From Astropecten irregularis (lineage: Eukaryota; Echinodermata; Asteroidea; Paxillosida; Astropectinidae), in contig OZ020262.1 of assembly GCA_963971285.1 (NCBI GenBank), positions 9,306,745-9,370,744 on the forward strand: a stretch of 64,000 bases of DNA, given 5' to 3'. Both the position numbers and the translations under genes were made by a program. The notes below the pieces were generated by a model. The model did not search any database, was not told the origin of the DNA, and saw nothing but the letters and a program-made list of their open reading frames with translations. Shown one piece after another: positions 47,858-59,761 of this stretch. How positions within the stretch are numbered: position 1 is the stretch's first letter; each line of letters opens with the position of its first letter.

Positions 47858-48467
47858 ACACTTGCCATAAAATCAGCGGGGGAAACACTTCAGTGGTTTT
47901 GCCATGTATCTGGAAACGAGTTGCCTAGCAACCAACACCCCCTGCCATGAACGACTGCTCGCCTGAAGAATTGGCCGTCACATGGACGTAGTAGCTGCCT
48001 AGCAACATCACCATGACGATTGTGACGCCTACTGAAAGGAGGCAGTTCACTGGATGTGCCGCATGCAAGGAGGAATTCTCTATCATCTTCTACAGGACAA
48101 ATTGATGCTCGTTTGTAAATTGGAGTAAATATTGTAAGGATTACGATAAGAGTAATATCTTTGGGATTACAGGTGGTGTCTAAAGACCTTAAAGCCTCAA
48201 GTCAACATTCCTGCCGGATTTTGTTTTGTCGGCAGCCTCCAGAAGTATGCCGTCATTCTTAATGTGACGTTTCTCTTGATTTTAGGAGAAATGTCTTGAA
48301 ACCACTGAATACGGAGTAACGCAAAGACAAACGGGAATATCTAATCATGCACAGGATTCTTTTCACAGGTTGGTTGTTGTAAAATACAGGTACATGGAGT
48401 TTATTGGCCAATCAAACAAGTACAGCAAGCTGGAAAATCGCCCAACTACACAAAACAAAACTCCAAC

Positions 48468-48719
48468 CAGTGGCATATCTAGAGGGGCAGGGGCACGTGA
48501 CCCAGGCACCAATTTTTAGGGGGCGCAGACAACGCCAAGGAAAAAAAAAAGGTAGTTGTACTGTTCAAGTTATTTGAAATCTAATCCAATGAACAAACAA
48601 AGAAAGATTCCAATTTTAAAATGTCAGGTTTTTTTTTTTTCATTGGCATCAGAAGTTGGAATTAGAGGCGCGGTTTTAGCGCTTGCCCTGGGCGCCGTTT
48701 TCCCCTAGATATGCCGCTG
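48468..48719. mobile_element. hAT-like MITE, CCAGTGGCATATCTAG ends
   Basis: CCAGTGGCATATCTAGAGG at the left and CCCCTAGATATGCCGCTGG at the right. Ends of the CAGTGGC type are common in hAT elements. I could not identify a clean 8-bp duplication. Confidence 0.7.
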
Positions 48720-50276
48720 GCCACGAAAACACAATGGAGCTACATCATGGTATATATGGTTATTAGTATTGTTGTAGATAAATTCATGTTAAGCTACAGG
48801 ATATGTGATATGCATCTATCGTGACTGGAATAATCACAGCAACAACCGACCACACTCAAGACATGTTCCCTGCGTGATAACCCCTGCAGGTTAACTGGGA
48901 ACAGGTTTTGATCATCTGACGTCAACCTGCGATCAAGAAATCAATGACTGCAAATTATATAAAGGTGCTATCATACTTTGGTAAAGTTGATAGAACAAGC
49001 TATGGTCTGTTTATAATTTGATTTGTCATAAAATAAAAACAAACCTGTGAAATCTTCAGCTCAATTAATCATTAGAAACAATAGAAAACAGTGAAAAAAC
49101 GTTGTTGCACAAAAAAATTGTTACACAGAATTGCAAGGTACAGTGTAACTGTAATTGTGAGGTTTTCAGAGATCAAAAAGTCTGTTTACGGCCTTTTGTT
49201 TTACTCATTTCTGGATAAATACACCATTTCAGTCGAAAATATTTTAACGGTATGTTAGTACCATCACCATCTTTATACCCTGTATTAAAGTTATATGACT
49301 GCAAACACTTCTGTTTTGGTTTCCTACCAAAGTATGATAGTACCTTTAAGAGGCAAAATTGAACAAAATGAAGTAAAGTTGGCAAGCCCATCTCTACTGC
49401 CAAACAGCGGACCAATGGTTGATTATTGTAAGCAATTATCGCAAATCGAAATAGTGATCAAATGGCAAAATTGGTCAGTACCAGGAATCAACCGGCCGTA
49501 TGATACAACACCAGTCGTATATCATTCTTTCTTTTTTTTGAATAATTCATTCGGCATTTCATAAATATGCATGAATTCTAATTGACTCTGATGCGAATAT
49601 GACCAAAGGTCAAACCAATTTGAATACATCAGTGGATAAAATGACTTCGGTTAACATTTCTTCAATTTCACCAATGTTCCTTTCGCTTTCATCACAGTGG
49701 CGGCATTCCAGTATTTCATGTTTTTTATTACAGGATTCAGGGCAGCGTACAGGATCGGTTGTTTTATGCGAGTACGGTTAAAAATCTGAAGGACTGAGTA
49801 GTTTGAAACTGTAATTGACAGAAGAAGAATATTTTGTTAATTTTTTTCCCAACTGTTATAAGATCAGTCGCATTAAAGCAGAAATATTCATTGAAAGAGG
49901 ACAGACACACTTCTACAACTAATTTATTGAAATGGGATCCGATCCCAATTTCATGGAATCCGTTACTGCCTATTTTTGTGCTTACGGGTACTACTACGCA
50001 TGGAATCCGTAAGCAAGACTTTCGGTTAGCAAAGAACTTCTAGGGTAACTGTGATTGTTTTCTGCTAACGCGCTGTCATATGCATTCTGCAGAAATTCCT
50101 TGCTTACCATTACCAACTTCTTAAAATGACTGGAACATCAGCTGGTGTAACCCTGTGGAGCTAATTCGGTCAATCTCATCTCATCCATATCTCTTTAGGC
50201 CTTGGATGTCTCTTGTTTCAAAAGACAGAGGAAGACCGCATCCCGTACCATGGAAACGCTCGCCTCTCACTCGTTC

Positions 50277-50506
50277 TAGGGTCTTTTACGAAACCAGGCT
50301 TGTGGCTGAAGCTTGATTATATTATTTTGCTATCGCCATTTGAGGCCCACAAAATGAAATGAAGAAATTGGGCCACACGACAAAGCCGAAGAAAGGCTCC
50401 AGCTTCACCTGTTCACCATGTATCTCAAGCCCTTCATTCAGGACACAAAATGGCAGTAGCAGAATAAATCCCAAGCCTAGCCTCGAGCATCATTTCGTAA
50501 AGGCCG
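50277..50506. repeat. MITE with family A-like TTTACGAAA ends
   Basis: GGTCTTTTACGAAACCAGGC at the left and CATTTCGTAAAGGCC at the right, but the core is unrelated to family A. Roughly 230 bp. Confidence 0.6.
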
Positions 50507-51212
50507 AACAAGTGATACAAATTTCAGTTTGGGATTTTTGGGACTTTCCAACCATTTTGCGATCAGGACGTTAGCATAAAAATTAAATAGATTTATATTA
50601 TGGTGCAGATAATAACGTTTTTAAAAATGTACATATTTTGTGGTTATTTACAAATAAACACATGGAAAACACGTCGCAAAAATTTCATCTCTGATCTGTA
50701 TTAACTGAATGCACTCGTAGAGTTTTGTTACTGACTGGTATCAATATTTAGGTGACAATTTGGAGTTAACTAGCATCAAAGTGGAAGTTTCAGCAACGAA
50801 CGTCACAAACTTTGGACAAAGCTTTGAAAACAGAGACGAGGCGCAATGAGAAGTTTAGAAGGTAATTAAACTTGAAAGAACTTTGCATTTACACTGTACT
50901 AGAACAGTTTGGATCTTAGATATTTATAGATTCTCATATAGCATTATTACAAATCAAATCTAACAAAGTCTATTTTAAACTCTAACCTCCAACTTTAAAC
51001 CTTGTGCCTCTTCCAGGAACTAAGTCTACGAGCAACCTTGGCCTCGTGGGAAAGAATGTCCTCGCAGAATCCACGATAGTTTGAGAAGAGCAACGACCAT
51101 TGCTAGATGCCGCAGGCGGACAGGTACAGGCGTTAGGCAGTGTCAATATCAAGGACTGCTGGATTTAGTGAGTGCTTCTGACGTGCAGGTTGCGACTTGA
51201 ATAACCTCTTGT

Positions 51213-54200
51213 TTACCTTGGAGCCTGCTGCTGTGAAGTTGTTTGGTGGATTGCGTTGCGTTTGATGAATGTATTGATGAAGGCAACGATGCCGTCAAGT
51301 CGTTCCCTCTTCAGGAAGTCCAAGTACGTGTCTTTCTCCGAGGATCGGATCAAGCTGGGATGTACCTTCTTGCCCTCGGGTTGTGTCTGAAGTAAAAACA
51401 CGACAAAATCGACAAGGTTAAGTAGTTGGATGGGTAATGGAGAGATCGATAAAGAAGGACAGTCCATTGCTGGTTTGCTGTGGAGCAGGATACTCCTTCA
51501 AGTGCTACTCATACTGTCAAGATGCCATCGATCCGCAAAATGAGGTTTCCAACACCACAGAGTTGGTGGCATTGCCTTCCTAAGGTACCCCTTCCAGTCC
51601 TTTTATAGAACCGAAAGTCTTGTTTAAGGGACTAGTTTCTCCACATCATAGGGGTGGAGGCATTCATTGCTGCCATGCTGTGGACTAGGTACCCCTTCCA
51701 GTCCTATTTATACTGTGAAGAGACCATCAGTGTAAGGGACTGGTTTCTCCACATCATAGGGGTGGAGGCAATAACTGCTACCTTGCTGTGGACCGGGTAC
51801 CCCCTTCAAGTGGTTGAGGTGCCCCTCCCAGTCCACACATTTAAAAGATCATCAGAATTCTTGCTTCTGATGAACATCTCCACTTGCTAGATCTTGGACT
51901 CACCTCTTGCAAGAAGTTATCGGCAAAGGGTAGCATAGCCATATGTAGATGTATAGAGAATGCTTCGTTGATGTGTTTGACACCTGTTGTCTGGAGCGAT
52001 GCTAACGGGATATTGAATACTTTGGTCTTGTTAGCGTGGATGAAGGCTTTGTTTCTCCAGAGAGCGTTGCTAAGATCCAGGATGTACTGGTTCAACAGCT
52101 GAATGCCATCTCTCATGTTGCTCTGAAAGGAACGAGTTAGACAATGAATTGACCTTGTTCAAACGACATCTAGTACCCAGAGTTCTACATGACAGTTACC
52201 ATTGTTGTAGGAAAGCTTAATCCAGGTGCCTGCTTCATTTTTAGTCTGTTGTAGCTTACACTGTTCGGTATGATAATGATAATATCAATTTATTTTATTG
52301 CGCGCTTATCCGGAAACCCTACCAAGGAGCTCAACATTAAATATTATCCCTGGTCATTGGACTACATACATCCCTGAAACCATCTCAACTCCTTGGGGAG
52401 TATACATCCCCGACAGCTGTAAGCGCGTGTGCAAAGGCTAATCAAGCACAAAGCCATATCTACCCTTGTAGGTACCCATTTACACCTTGGTGAAGAGAAG
52501 CAATATGTGACAAAGCATTTTGTCCAAGGATGCAAGTCCTGGCTGGGTTTGAACCCACAATCTGTAGATTGACTACAAGATCTTGAGTACGACATGCCAG
52601 ACCACTAGGCCACGGCACCCCATAGGAATATTGTAGTCAATTTCTATTTTGATTCTAGGATAAATGTGACTCTTACCGTGAACAAGCTGTCCGAATCTTC
52701 AATGGACACCATCTTCTTCAAAGCTTGAAACTCTTCCTTGTAACTACAGAAAGAATCAAACGAAACAGAGATTTGTCATCAAAAGCCCTTATCGATATGA
52801 TGCTACCATGCTACCTTAGTCCAAAGAATGTGCCATATGGATACTGCACAGTGTGTTATTGTGAAGGACACAGGACTGTAGATCCCAGGCACTGTAGCTT
52901 TATATGGGGGCTTGATGGCTCAACTTGGTCCAGGTCCAAAGAATGTACCATAGGGATACTGCAGTGTGGTATTTGAAGGATACAGGACTGTAGAGCCCAG
53001 GCACTATAGCTTTATATGAAGCTTGATGGCCCAACTTGGTCCAAGTCCATAGAATGTGCCATAGGGATACTGTACAGTGTGGTATTATGAAGGACACATG
53101 ACTGTAGAGCCCAGGCACTGTAGCTTTATATGAAGCTTGATGGCCCAACTTGGTCCAAGTCCATAGAATGTGCCATAGGGATACTGTACAGTGTGGTATT
53201 TCGAAGGACACAGGACTGTAGAGCCCAGGCACTGTAACTTCATATGGGGGCTTGATGACCAAACTTGGTCCAAGTCCAAAGAATGTGCCATAGGGATACT
53301 GTACAGTGTGGTATTTCGAAGGACACAGGACTGTAGAGCCCAGGCACTGTAACTTTACATGGGGCTTGACAACCCAACGTGGTGAAAGTCCAAAGAATGT
53401 GCCATAGGGATACTGTACATTGCTGAACTTTGGTAGATTGCCGAAGGATCTCAGCTAGGTAGCCCACTAGGGTGAAGGTTGTGGTGCATTGAACAGGTGG
53501 ATATAACTCACTTGCAGATGATCCTACACAGTCTTGAGCAGACCATAGCATTACTGGCAAACAAAGCTCTGTAGAACGAACCCGATGACGGTACATAGAC
53601 AAACGGCACGCCATACCGTAAATGCAAGCATGACACCTGCAAACAAGATAAAAGAGAAGATCAAACTTAGAGGTGTATGGAGTCGAACCCAAGACCTTTC
53701 TACTGCGTGTCAGGTTCTTTAAACACAAGGTTACTGATAAAATTCCTGTCCTAGGTGAGCTTATAAAGTAAAGTATTCAGTATTGACTTATAAAGTGGAG
53801 CTGAACTGTAGACCGTTTCATTACTTGTCAAGCTTCCCAACCAGTAATTAACTTACACAAGTATACATCAACTGTGGATGGTACTTTCCTGCAAGCAGCA
53901 TCATAGGTCGTATAAATATCACCTATATCGGGACTCGAACCACAAACCGTCCAACTGCCAGTTAAGCACCTCAACCACTATCTGACTTACCAGTTCAAAG
54001 AACTCTAGTACATAATGCATTAAGAGTATGTGATCCTTCTCAATGAGACATGTCATCATGTGGGACTCGAACCACAAACCGTCCAACTGCCAGTTAAGCA
54101 CCTCAATCACTATCATACCTACCAGTTCAAAGACCTCCAGTACATAATGCATTAAGAGTATGTGGTCCTTCATAACGAGTCATGTCATCATGCAGGACTC

Positions 54201-57200
54201 GAACCACAAACCGTCCAACTGCCAGTTAAGCACCTCAACCACTATCCGACTTACCAGTTCAAAGAACTCCAGTACATAATGCATTAAGAGTACGTGGTCC
54301 TTCTCAATGAGTAGTGCCAAGGTGCTTATTCTATCCACGTAGGCCGTCAGTTCCTGAATGGTGTGAAGCGCCTGGAAGTTATCCACCCGCACCTCAAAGA
54401 CCGATACCCTGCAACGAGTCAGGTCAAAGGTCAAGGTTTAAAGGTCAGTGAGTCACCACTTGTAATGAATACACATGACATTTTGTAAGGATTCATGACT
54501 GCATTTAATAATTGTCTTCTCAAAATTCTTCGTTCTGAAGAGTGTACTTCACAATGTGTTTTCAACAGTAAAGTTCAAAGGTCACCCTACAGACGTGAAC
54601 AATCCTCATAAACCTGGGCCCAATATCATGGAATCCCTTAACGGCCTATTTTTGTGCTTACAGGCACTGCTACGCCTGATATCTATTTCATGGAATCCGT
54701 AAGGAAGACTTTCCGTTAGCAAAGAATTTCTACGCTAACCATATACATTCTGCAGAAATTCTGCTTAGCGTAGCGAGAAAGCAAACTCTCCCGTGAAATA
54801 ATTATGCTAAGCAAGAAAGCAAAACAAGTCTGCTTTTGTAAGCGAATATATTTTTGCTAATATGGTAATAGATTCCATGAAATTGGACCGTCAAGACATT
54901 GTTGCGTTACATCACTATCATGTACTTCCATATCCAAGGAGTAATCAAGATAACAATACTGTGTCTTGCTTATACAGATCTTCGAAGAGATGAAAGTTGA
55001 ATGAAACGGAGGAACTCCTTACTGGTTGTACGGCGGTGCATCAATGCCGGCCTGTATAGCAGAGGCCTCGTGTACGGCCTGCATACACACCATGTCCGAG
55101 TGACGTGGAAGCTCGATGGAGACGTAGTTACGAAGGAGCTCGGTCAGGCTAAAGATGACCTGACACTTGAAGAAAACGGAAGAACAGAAGAAGAGCGACC
55201 GAAGGGGCTCAAGGAGAAGGTCGTTCAACTCTGAATCAAGGTAAAAGAAAATCAACCAATCAAACGGATATCATGACCTGGGGTCGATTTCACCAAGCCC
55301 TATCATCGATCGTAACACAGGTTACGAAGGATAACCCATCGTATCTTACGTAGTACTGCAATGCATCCTCAAATCTTTCTTATACTTTATTATTACCCAA
55401 GTTAATAATCATTAAAGGTATAATACACGATTGGTAAAGGTTACAGAGCAGCACTCACACTTCTAATCCATCATGTAAATGAAATTATAAACATGTTACA
55501 ATTTGAGCCCAAACAGACATCTGAGTCACGAGAAAATAGCAATAAACCAATTCAATTTTTCTTGGGAAACATAAAGAATGGTTTTGATCTTACCCCGAGA
55601 TCAAAACTGTTTCCGGTCTTTGTTTGACTAATTTCTATATAAATACATGTACATCATTTCAGGCGGAAATATCTTAACGGTATGTTTCTACCAGCATCAT
55701 CTTCATACCCTGACGTAAATCTGTGAACATTTCTGTTTGGGTATGTTACCAATCCTGTACTGTACCTTTAACCTTAAAAAAAATTATTTTTGTTTGTATC
55801 TTGACTCACTTTGGAAGGGGTAAATTCTAAATCTTGTGATAAGTTTCAGGATGTAAGGCCGGTAATCAAGCCCATTCCATGTATGTAGGTATTTCACCAG
55901 GAAGTTCTCACACACGGGAACATCTTCCTATCGGGAGAAAAAGAATTAGACATATTTTATCCTCCTTGGTGATTAAGTCCGACAATTTGTCTGACATTTT
56001 GAGAAAAGTACTATCGTCTTATTTTGAACTCAAATTTAATACTGAGGAAAAGTTAATTTTGTTTCAGTATAATTAGACAAAGACCATTTGGATCCTAGCA
56101 GGATCTTTCTCTAAAGCAACTGATTTTTCCATCTGACCGAGGGCCACTTTCATGGAGCTGCTTAAGCACAAAATGTGTTTAAGTTGAAAAGTCTTCCTTG
56201 ATCAAACAGGATTACCAACCAAATGTTCATGTGACGTTCACTGCTTTTGACTTGTATTCTGGCATTGTTTGCTGAGCATGACATTCACAAGGAGTTTTGG
56301 TTGGCATACTGATTTTATTGACCAAGGTTTTTTTGAGCTTAAGCAGCTCTATGAAATTGGACCCCTGGACATGAAGCTAAAAAGTACCATTAGGGAAGAT
56401 CCTGCTAGGATTGAGCAGGCTCCTCTAACTCTGAGCATTACATATATCTAGTTGACCTACTGGATGGGTAGTTTGCAGCAGTTTCGACACTCGTATGAAA
56501 ACAAAAACTTACGTGAAGGAAATCAGTGAAATTGATGAGCATCTGTAAGAGACGTTCCGCTCTGGAATTGTGCCCTTCTAAGGAATGATCAAATAGCTCT
56601 ACAAAAAGAAAACAAAAGTAGGAAGAAAAATCCAACAAAATTACTTTTTTAGAACTTTGTTCTTTAGACGGCAATGAAATTAGAAGGAAAGAGATTATTG
56701 GGAATTCAAAATTTATAATAAGTTAACGAGTTTGACTTTTAACAATTCTTTAATTTGCAGTGGAACGCCACAATAACGAACACCGCTATACCGATCATTT
56801 GGCTATACCGAACATCATCCTTGGCTCCCAATTTGTGTGTACAATACATACTGAATATGGTTCTTAAATCACTATGAGAAACGACCACTATGACGGATAA
56901 TATATGTGCATCCTGCCATTTTCGTTCAATTCACTTTGAATGGGATATACTGGTAGACAGCTACCTACATTCTCTCAGCAGAATTTGTCTTTGCTTAATG
57001 GCTTATTGAGTGTGCTTAGCTGATTTAGTGTGCTTTATAGCAAATTCAGTGTGCTAAATAGCAACTAAAGTGTGCTTAACGATTTATTGCACTCAATTGG
57101 GACTTCAGTGCACACAGCAACTTTAGTCTGCTTATCAACTTAAATGTGCTTAGCGACTTTAGTGTGCTTAGCACTGATGCTATGATTCTTGCTTACCTTG

Positions 57201-58427
57201 ATGCAGGACTTGATACAGCCAGAAGCTGAGTCGTTGCACTACATGTTTCTCAGAGTGACAGCAGATTGCATGTTGAAGGTACGGTGAGTCTAGGACCGCC
57301 GCTATTTGACATGGAAGCTACAATCATCAAATAACATTCACAATTAAGAATCATATTATTGCCTCAAGTAAATTACAATTCTAATTTAATGAAATAAAAT
57401 CAAGATGTATTACCTCTAATCGGTCCATGTTCTCCAACAGATCCTCAAATGACTTGATGTGTTGGATTGGTACCCTGCCGTGACGAGTACCAGGCAGCTG
57501 GTAACCTGCATCCCCTTTGCCATCTAATGACGACAGCAACGATGGAGTCACCGTCGGGATGACGTCCATCTTCCTCCTCTTTGCACTCTAAGCGGACAGC
57601 GAAAGATTACAGATCGAGGTTAATTCTTAATAAAGATGGAGAGTCAGATTCATAAAGCTGCTAAGCACCAAAATTTGCTTAAGCATGAAAAGTCTTCCTT
57701 CATCAAACATGATTACCAACAAATTTTTTATGTGATGTTCACTGCTTTTGACTTGTATTCGGCCATTGTTTGCTGAGCATAACATTCACAATGCGTTTTG
57801 GCTGGCATACTGATTTCATTTACCAAGGTTTTTGGTGCTTAAGCAAATTTTGGTGCTTAAGAAGCTCAACGTAATTGGCCCCCGGTGTTGTATTATGCTG
57901 AACCTTGAATTCTTAGGCGTACAGCAACAATATTCTCACCACTCTGGTCTTAGTGACGGAGCTCTGTAACCGTTCCATAGCTGGATCAGGCCCCGCCCCA
58001 GGATTACGAATCCTCCCTTTCGCCTTGTACACCTCCCCGGACCACACCCTGTCAGACTGACGGAAGTACACCCTCTGGGTTGGCGGAGCCACTAAAGAGA
58101 CAAGGTTTGGGCGGTACATCTTGAAGACGGAGAGTAAACCAGTGATGTAAGGTTGCACTCCCTGCATAAACAGAAAACAAACAACATGTAGTCAAATTTC
58201 CGAGTTTGAAGTTAGTAAGTTACTGCTCGGACTAAAGAATTGATGAATTTCAAAGAAACATTCTTCAATGGGGCTCCGGCTCCATTTCGTGAATCCATTC
58301 TAAAATAATGGGTATCAAACTAGAGGCTTTTGGCTGCGGTTCAGAAGTAGATTCTCTGGTTTGAAAATGAAAACCGAGCTTCAGCTTGGTTTTCATTTTC
58401 ATATTTTCAGCATGTGGATGACAGAGA

Positions 58428-58462
<35 letters not shown>

Positions 58463-59746
58463 GCGAGCTTTGAGAAAGGCCCCTACTTTACTCACCACTC
58501 TCTTCTGCAGACTAAGAAGCCGCTGGACTCTGAAGGCTAACACGTCTTCTTTTCTCGTCAGAAGATAGAGCAGATGACAGACGTGTGGACACTAGAGGGC
58601 GACAGATACAAAATATTTTCGTCAACGCTGAGAAAAATATCATTTGACGTTTTTAACTACATTTTATAACCCATCATTCTGTGCAGTACGCAGAGGCTAC
58701 CTACCAGAGTGTCATTCTCGATGAAGTGGAACAGGATACCATACAATGCATGCAGGTCATCGAGGTCATCCAGGAGGTCATAGGTCAAAATCATCCATCT
58801 CATTAGCAGGCTCTGCGATGTACCAAAAGAATTGATATATCAATATCAATATCGATGTTGTCAACGCACAGTGTGAATATGCGAGTCGTCTGTTAATGAA
58901 TGAACAAGGTAGAGGTACCTGGATTTCATTGGATGGGGTGTTGGTGCACATCCAAGACACTGCCTTAACCACCGCATCCTTTGGAATCTTGTCCGTCGGT
59001 AACAAGCTCTTGATCAGACGAGAGTTGACCGAGTCGGCTGAGGAATTAAAAAATGTCAACCAACATGTTTACGGTAATCACTTTGAAATGAAATAAAATT
59101 GATGAGCAATCACTGTGGTATTAAACAAAGATTTCTGTTTCGGTATGCTACCAAAGTATGAAAGTAGCTCTAAGAAAGTGTCTGAATTTCTCTTGGTCAG
59201 AAGTTTCAACTATCAGTTCTACTCACGGAACTTTGAGGATGCTGCCACGTCAACGAGCTGACATATGACCTCTGCTGACAACCCTTCCGTCTTGGATGTC
59301 GTTTCAATCTTCTGAATGGCCAGCGTCAAGGCGGGATTGCTGCGAACTTTGACCTTAGCACCTTCAACGGATACAACAGTCATCCAAATATGCGGTTAAA
59401 AATGATGACAAAGTAGTAATTATGGAAATAATTCCCGGACAAGTGGTGTCTTAAAGGTAATTTCATACTGGTTTTTGTCAAAGAAATGCAGATCCATGAA
59501 CTTGAACTGATGCAAATTGAGAGATATCCTTATAAGTTGTAGTATAATCCTTCCATTCATAATGCGGCAGAATTTACTGCCAGGGCTAATGTTCTTTTGA
59601 GTTGAACCACCAGGTCCAGACTCACCACTTGTGAAGAATCGGACAGCTTCGCGGATCGAGTACGTGTCCATTTTCTCCGCAGATTTCACTTTGGTTGTGC
59701 CGCTTTGATGAATCGGTGACTTGCGTCGAGACACTGGAGTCTCCAT
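51213..59746 (-). CDS. CENPI: Centromere protein I (Mis6-like CCAN subunit)
   Basis: Sixteen coding exons in transcript order: 59746-59626, 59361-59227, 59037-58919, 58812-58705, 58591-58496, 58161-57940, 57587-57414, 57317-57197, 56598-56513, 55927-55810, 55230-55023, 54408-54255, 53636-53512, 52743-52677, 52122-51904, 51386-51213. Phases join throughout, giving 748 aa (human CENP-I is 756). CENP-I is the helical-repeat scaffold of the CENP-H/I/K/M complex in the inner kinetochore. Recognised blocks: KDAVVKAVSWMC, CPHVCHLLYLLTRKEDV, FRVQRLLSLQ, GVQPYITGLLSVFK, RVYFRQSDRVW, RLSFWLYQVL, KYLHTWNGLDYRPYILKLI, VFFKCQVIFSLTELLRNYV, DHVLLMHYVLEFFEL, GSFYRALFAS. The segment after VCSRLCRIIC is about 20 residues shorter than in human. 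The last exon ends in a Gln-rich tail. Most introns longer than about 300 bp hold recognisable repeats. Confidence 0.95.
51475..51850. repeat. About 106-bp tandem repeat in CENPI intron 15
   Basis: Three or more units share GTTTCTCCACATCATAGGGG, TGGAGGCA and GTACCCCTTCCAGTCC, with spacings of 104 and 108 bp between phase points 51585, 51689 and 51797. The first unit is degraded. Confidence 0.8.
52270..52625 (-). repeat. tRNA-derived SINE in CENPI intron 14
   Basis: On the minus strand the head has GGTGCCGTGGCCTAGTGG and GGGTTCAAACC, and the body TCACATATTGCTTCTCTTCAC and GTGTAAATGGGTACC. It extends into a tail with GCGCGCAATAAA-type sequence. Same family as 37165-37415, in sense with CENPI. 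Confidence 0.82.
52815..53425. repeat. 114-bp satellite array in CENPI intron 13
   Basis: Six units with phase points 52823, 52938, 53049, 53163, 53278 and 53392 (spacing 111-115). Same unit as the ENOX intron 7 array. Confidence 0.95.
53991..54312 (-). repeat. 132-bp tandem duplication of the CENPI exon 12 end and splice donor
   Basis: The 3' end of exon 12 (encoding EKDHVLLMHYVLEFFEL) plus donor plus about 75 bp of intron occurs three times, at exactly 132-bp spacing (exon-like ends 54255, 54123, 53991). Donors read GTAAGT, GTAGGT and GTAAGT. The intronic part carries tRNA-like boxes TAGTGGTTGAGG and GGTTCGAGTCC. Only the copy ending at 54255 adjoins the full exon and its acceptor. Confidence 0.93.
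54616..54893. repeat. MITE with CATGGAATC ends in CENPI intron 11
   Basis: GGGCCCAATATCATGGAATC at the left and GATTCCATGAAATTGGACC at the right. Related to 49938-50098 by TTTTTGTGCTTAC and CATGGAATCCGTAAG. The ends look like a variant of family B. Confidence 0.75.
56085..56440. repeat. Family B MITE nested in an inverted copy pair of the 56-bp unit
   Basis: GGATCCTAGCAGGATCTTTC at about 56090 and the inverted GAAGATCCTGCTAGGATTGA at about 56395 flank a family B element (56146-56368). Lies in CENPI intron 9. Confidence 0.78.
56757..56950. mobile_element. Empty-site copy of the TA-flanked pogo-like MITE
   Basis: Begins CAGTGGAACGCCACAATAACG and runs collinear with 46504-46614 plus 47038-47100, lacking the TTAA element. 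The right end has diverged. Confidence 0.82.
56990..57172. repeat. Degenerate short tandem repeat in CENPI intron 8
   Basis: About eight imperfect repeats of a 20-24 bp unit built on GTGTGCTTAGCGACTTTA, ending about 25 bp from the exon 8 donor at 57196. Confidence 0.8.
57645..57880. repeat. Family B MITE in CENPI intron 6
   Basis: CATAAAGCTGCTAAGCACC at the left and GCTTAAGAAGCTCAACGTAA TTGGCCCC at the right, with the standard interior. It accounts for about two thirds of the intron. Confidence 0.8.
58270..58483. repeat. Family A MITE abutting the CENPI exon 5 donor
   Basis: On the minus strand GGGGCCTTTCTCAAAGCTCG starts 12 bases into intron 5 (exon 5 ends at 58496). A GGCTCC run and the core follow. 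The far end is truncated at GGGGCTCCGGCTCCATTTCG. Confidence 0.88.
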
Positions 59747-59761
59747 GGTTACAGTGTCAAA
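59626..59761 (-). CDS. CENPI: CENPI first coding exon
   Basis: Read on the minus strand, a pyrimidine-rich acceptor ending CCGTAG precedes 15 leader bases and the ATG at 59746. Forty codons and one base follow to a GTGAGT donor. The encoded basic tail (METPVSRRKSPIHQSG) then leads into a helix start. Because the ATG exon has an acceptor, transcription begins in an upstream exon. Confidence 0.85.

Larger units (their letters stand above)
47858..51212. other. ENOX-CENPI convergent intergenic region
   Basis: It holds both 3'UTRs; ENOX may use AATAAA near 49032. Repeats: a CAGTGGCATATCTAG element (48468-48719), family C (48963-49352), an ATGGAATCCGT element (about 49938-50098) and a TTTACGAAA-ended element (50277-50506). 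No coding exon seen. Confidence 0.6.

Noticed and set aside
53919-54173. Separate minus-strand ORF of 84 codons
   Set aside because: It is the tandem copies of the CENPI exon 12 end, not an independent gene.
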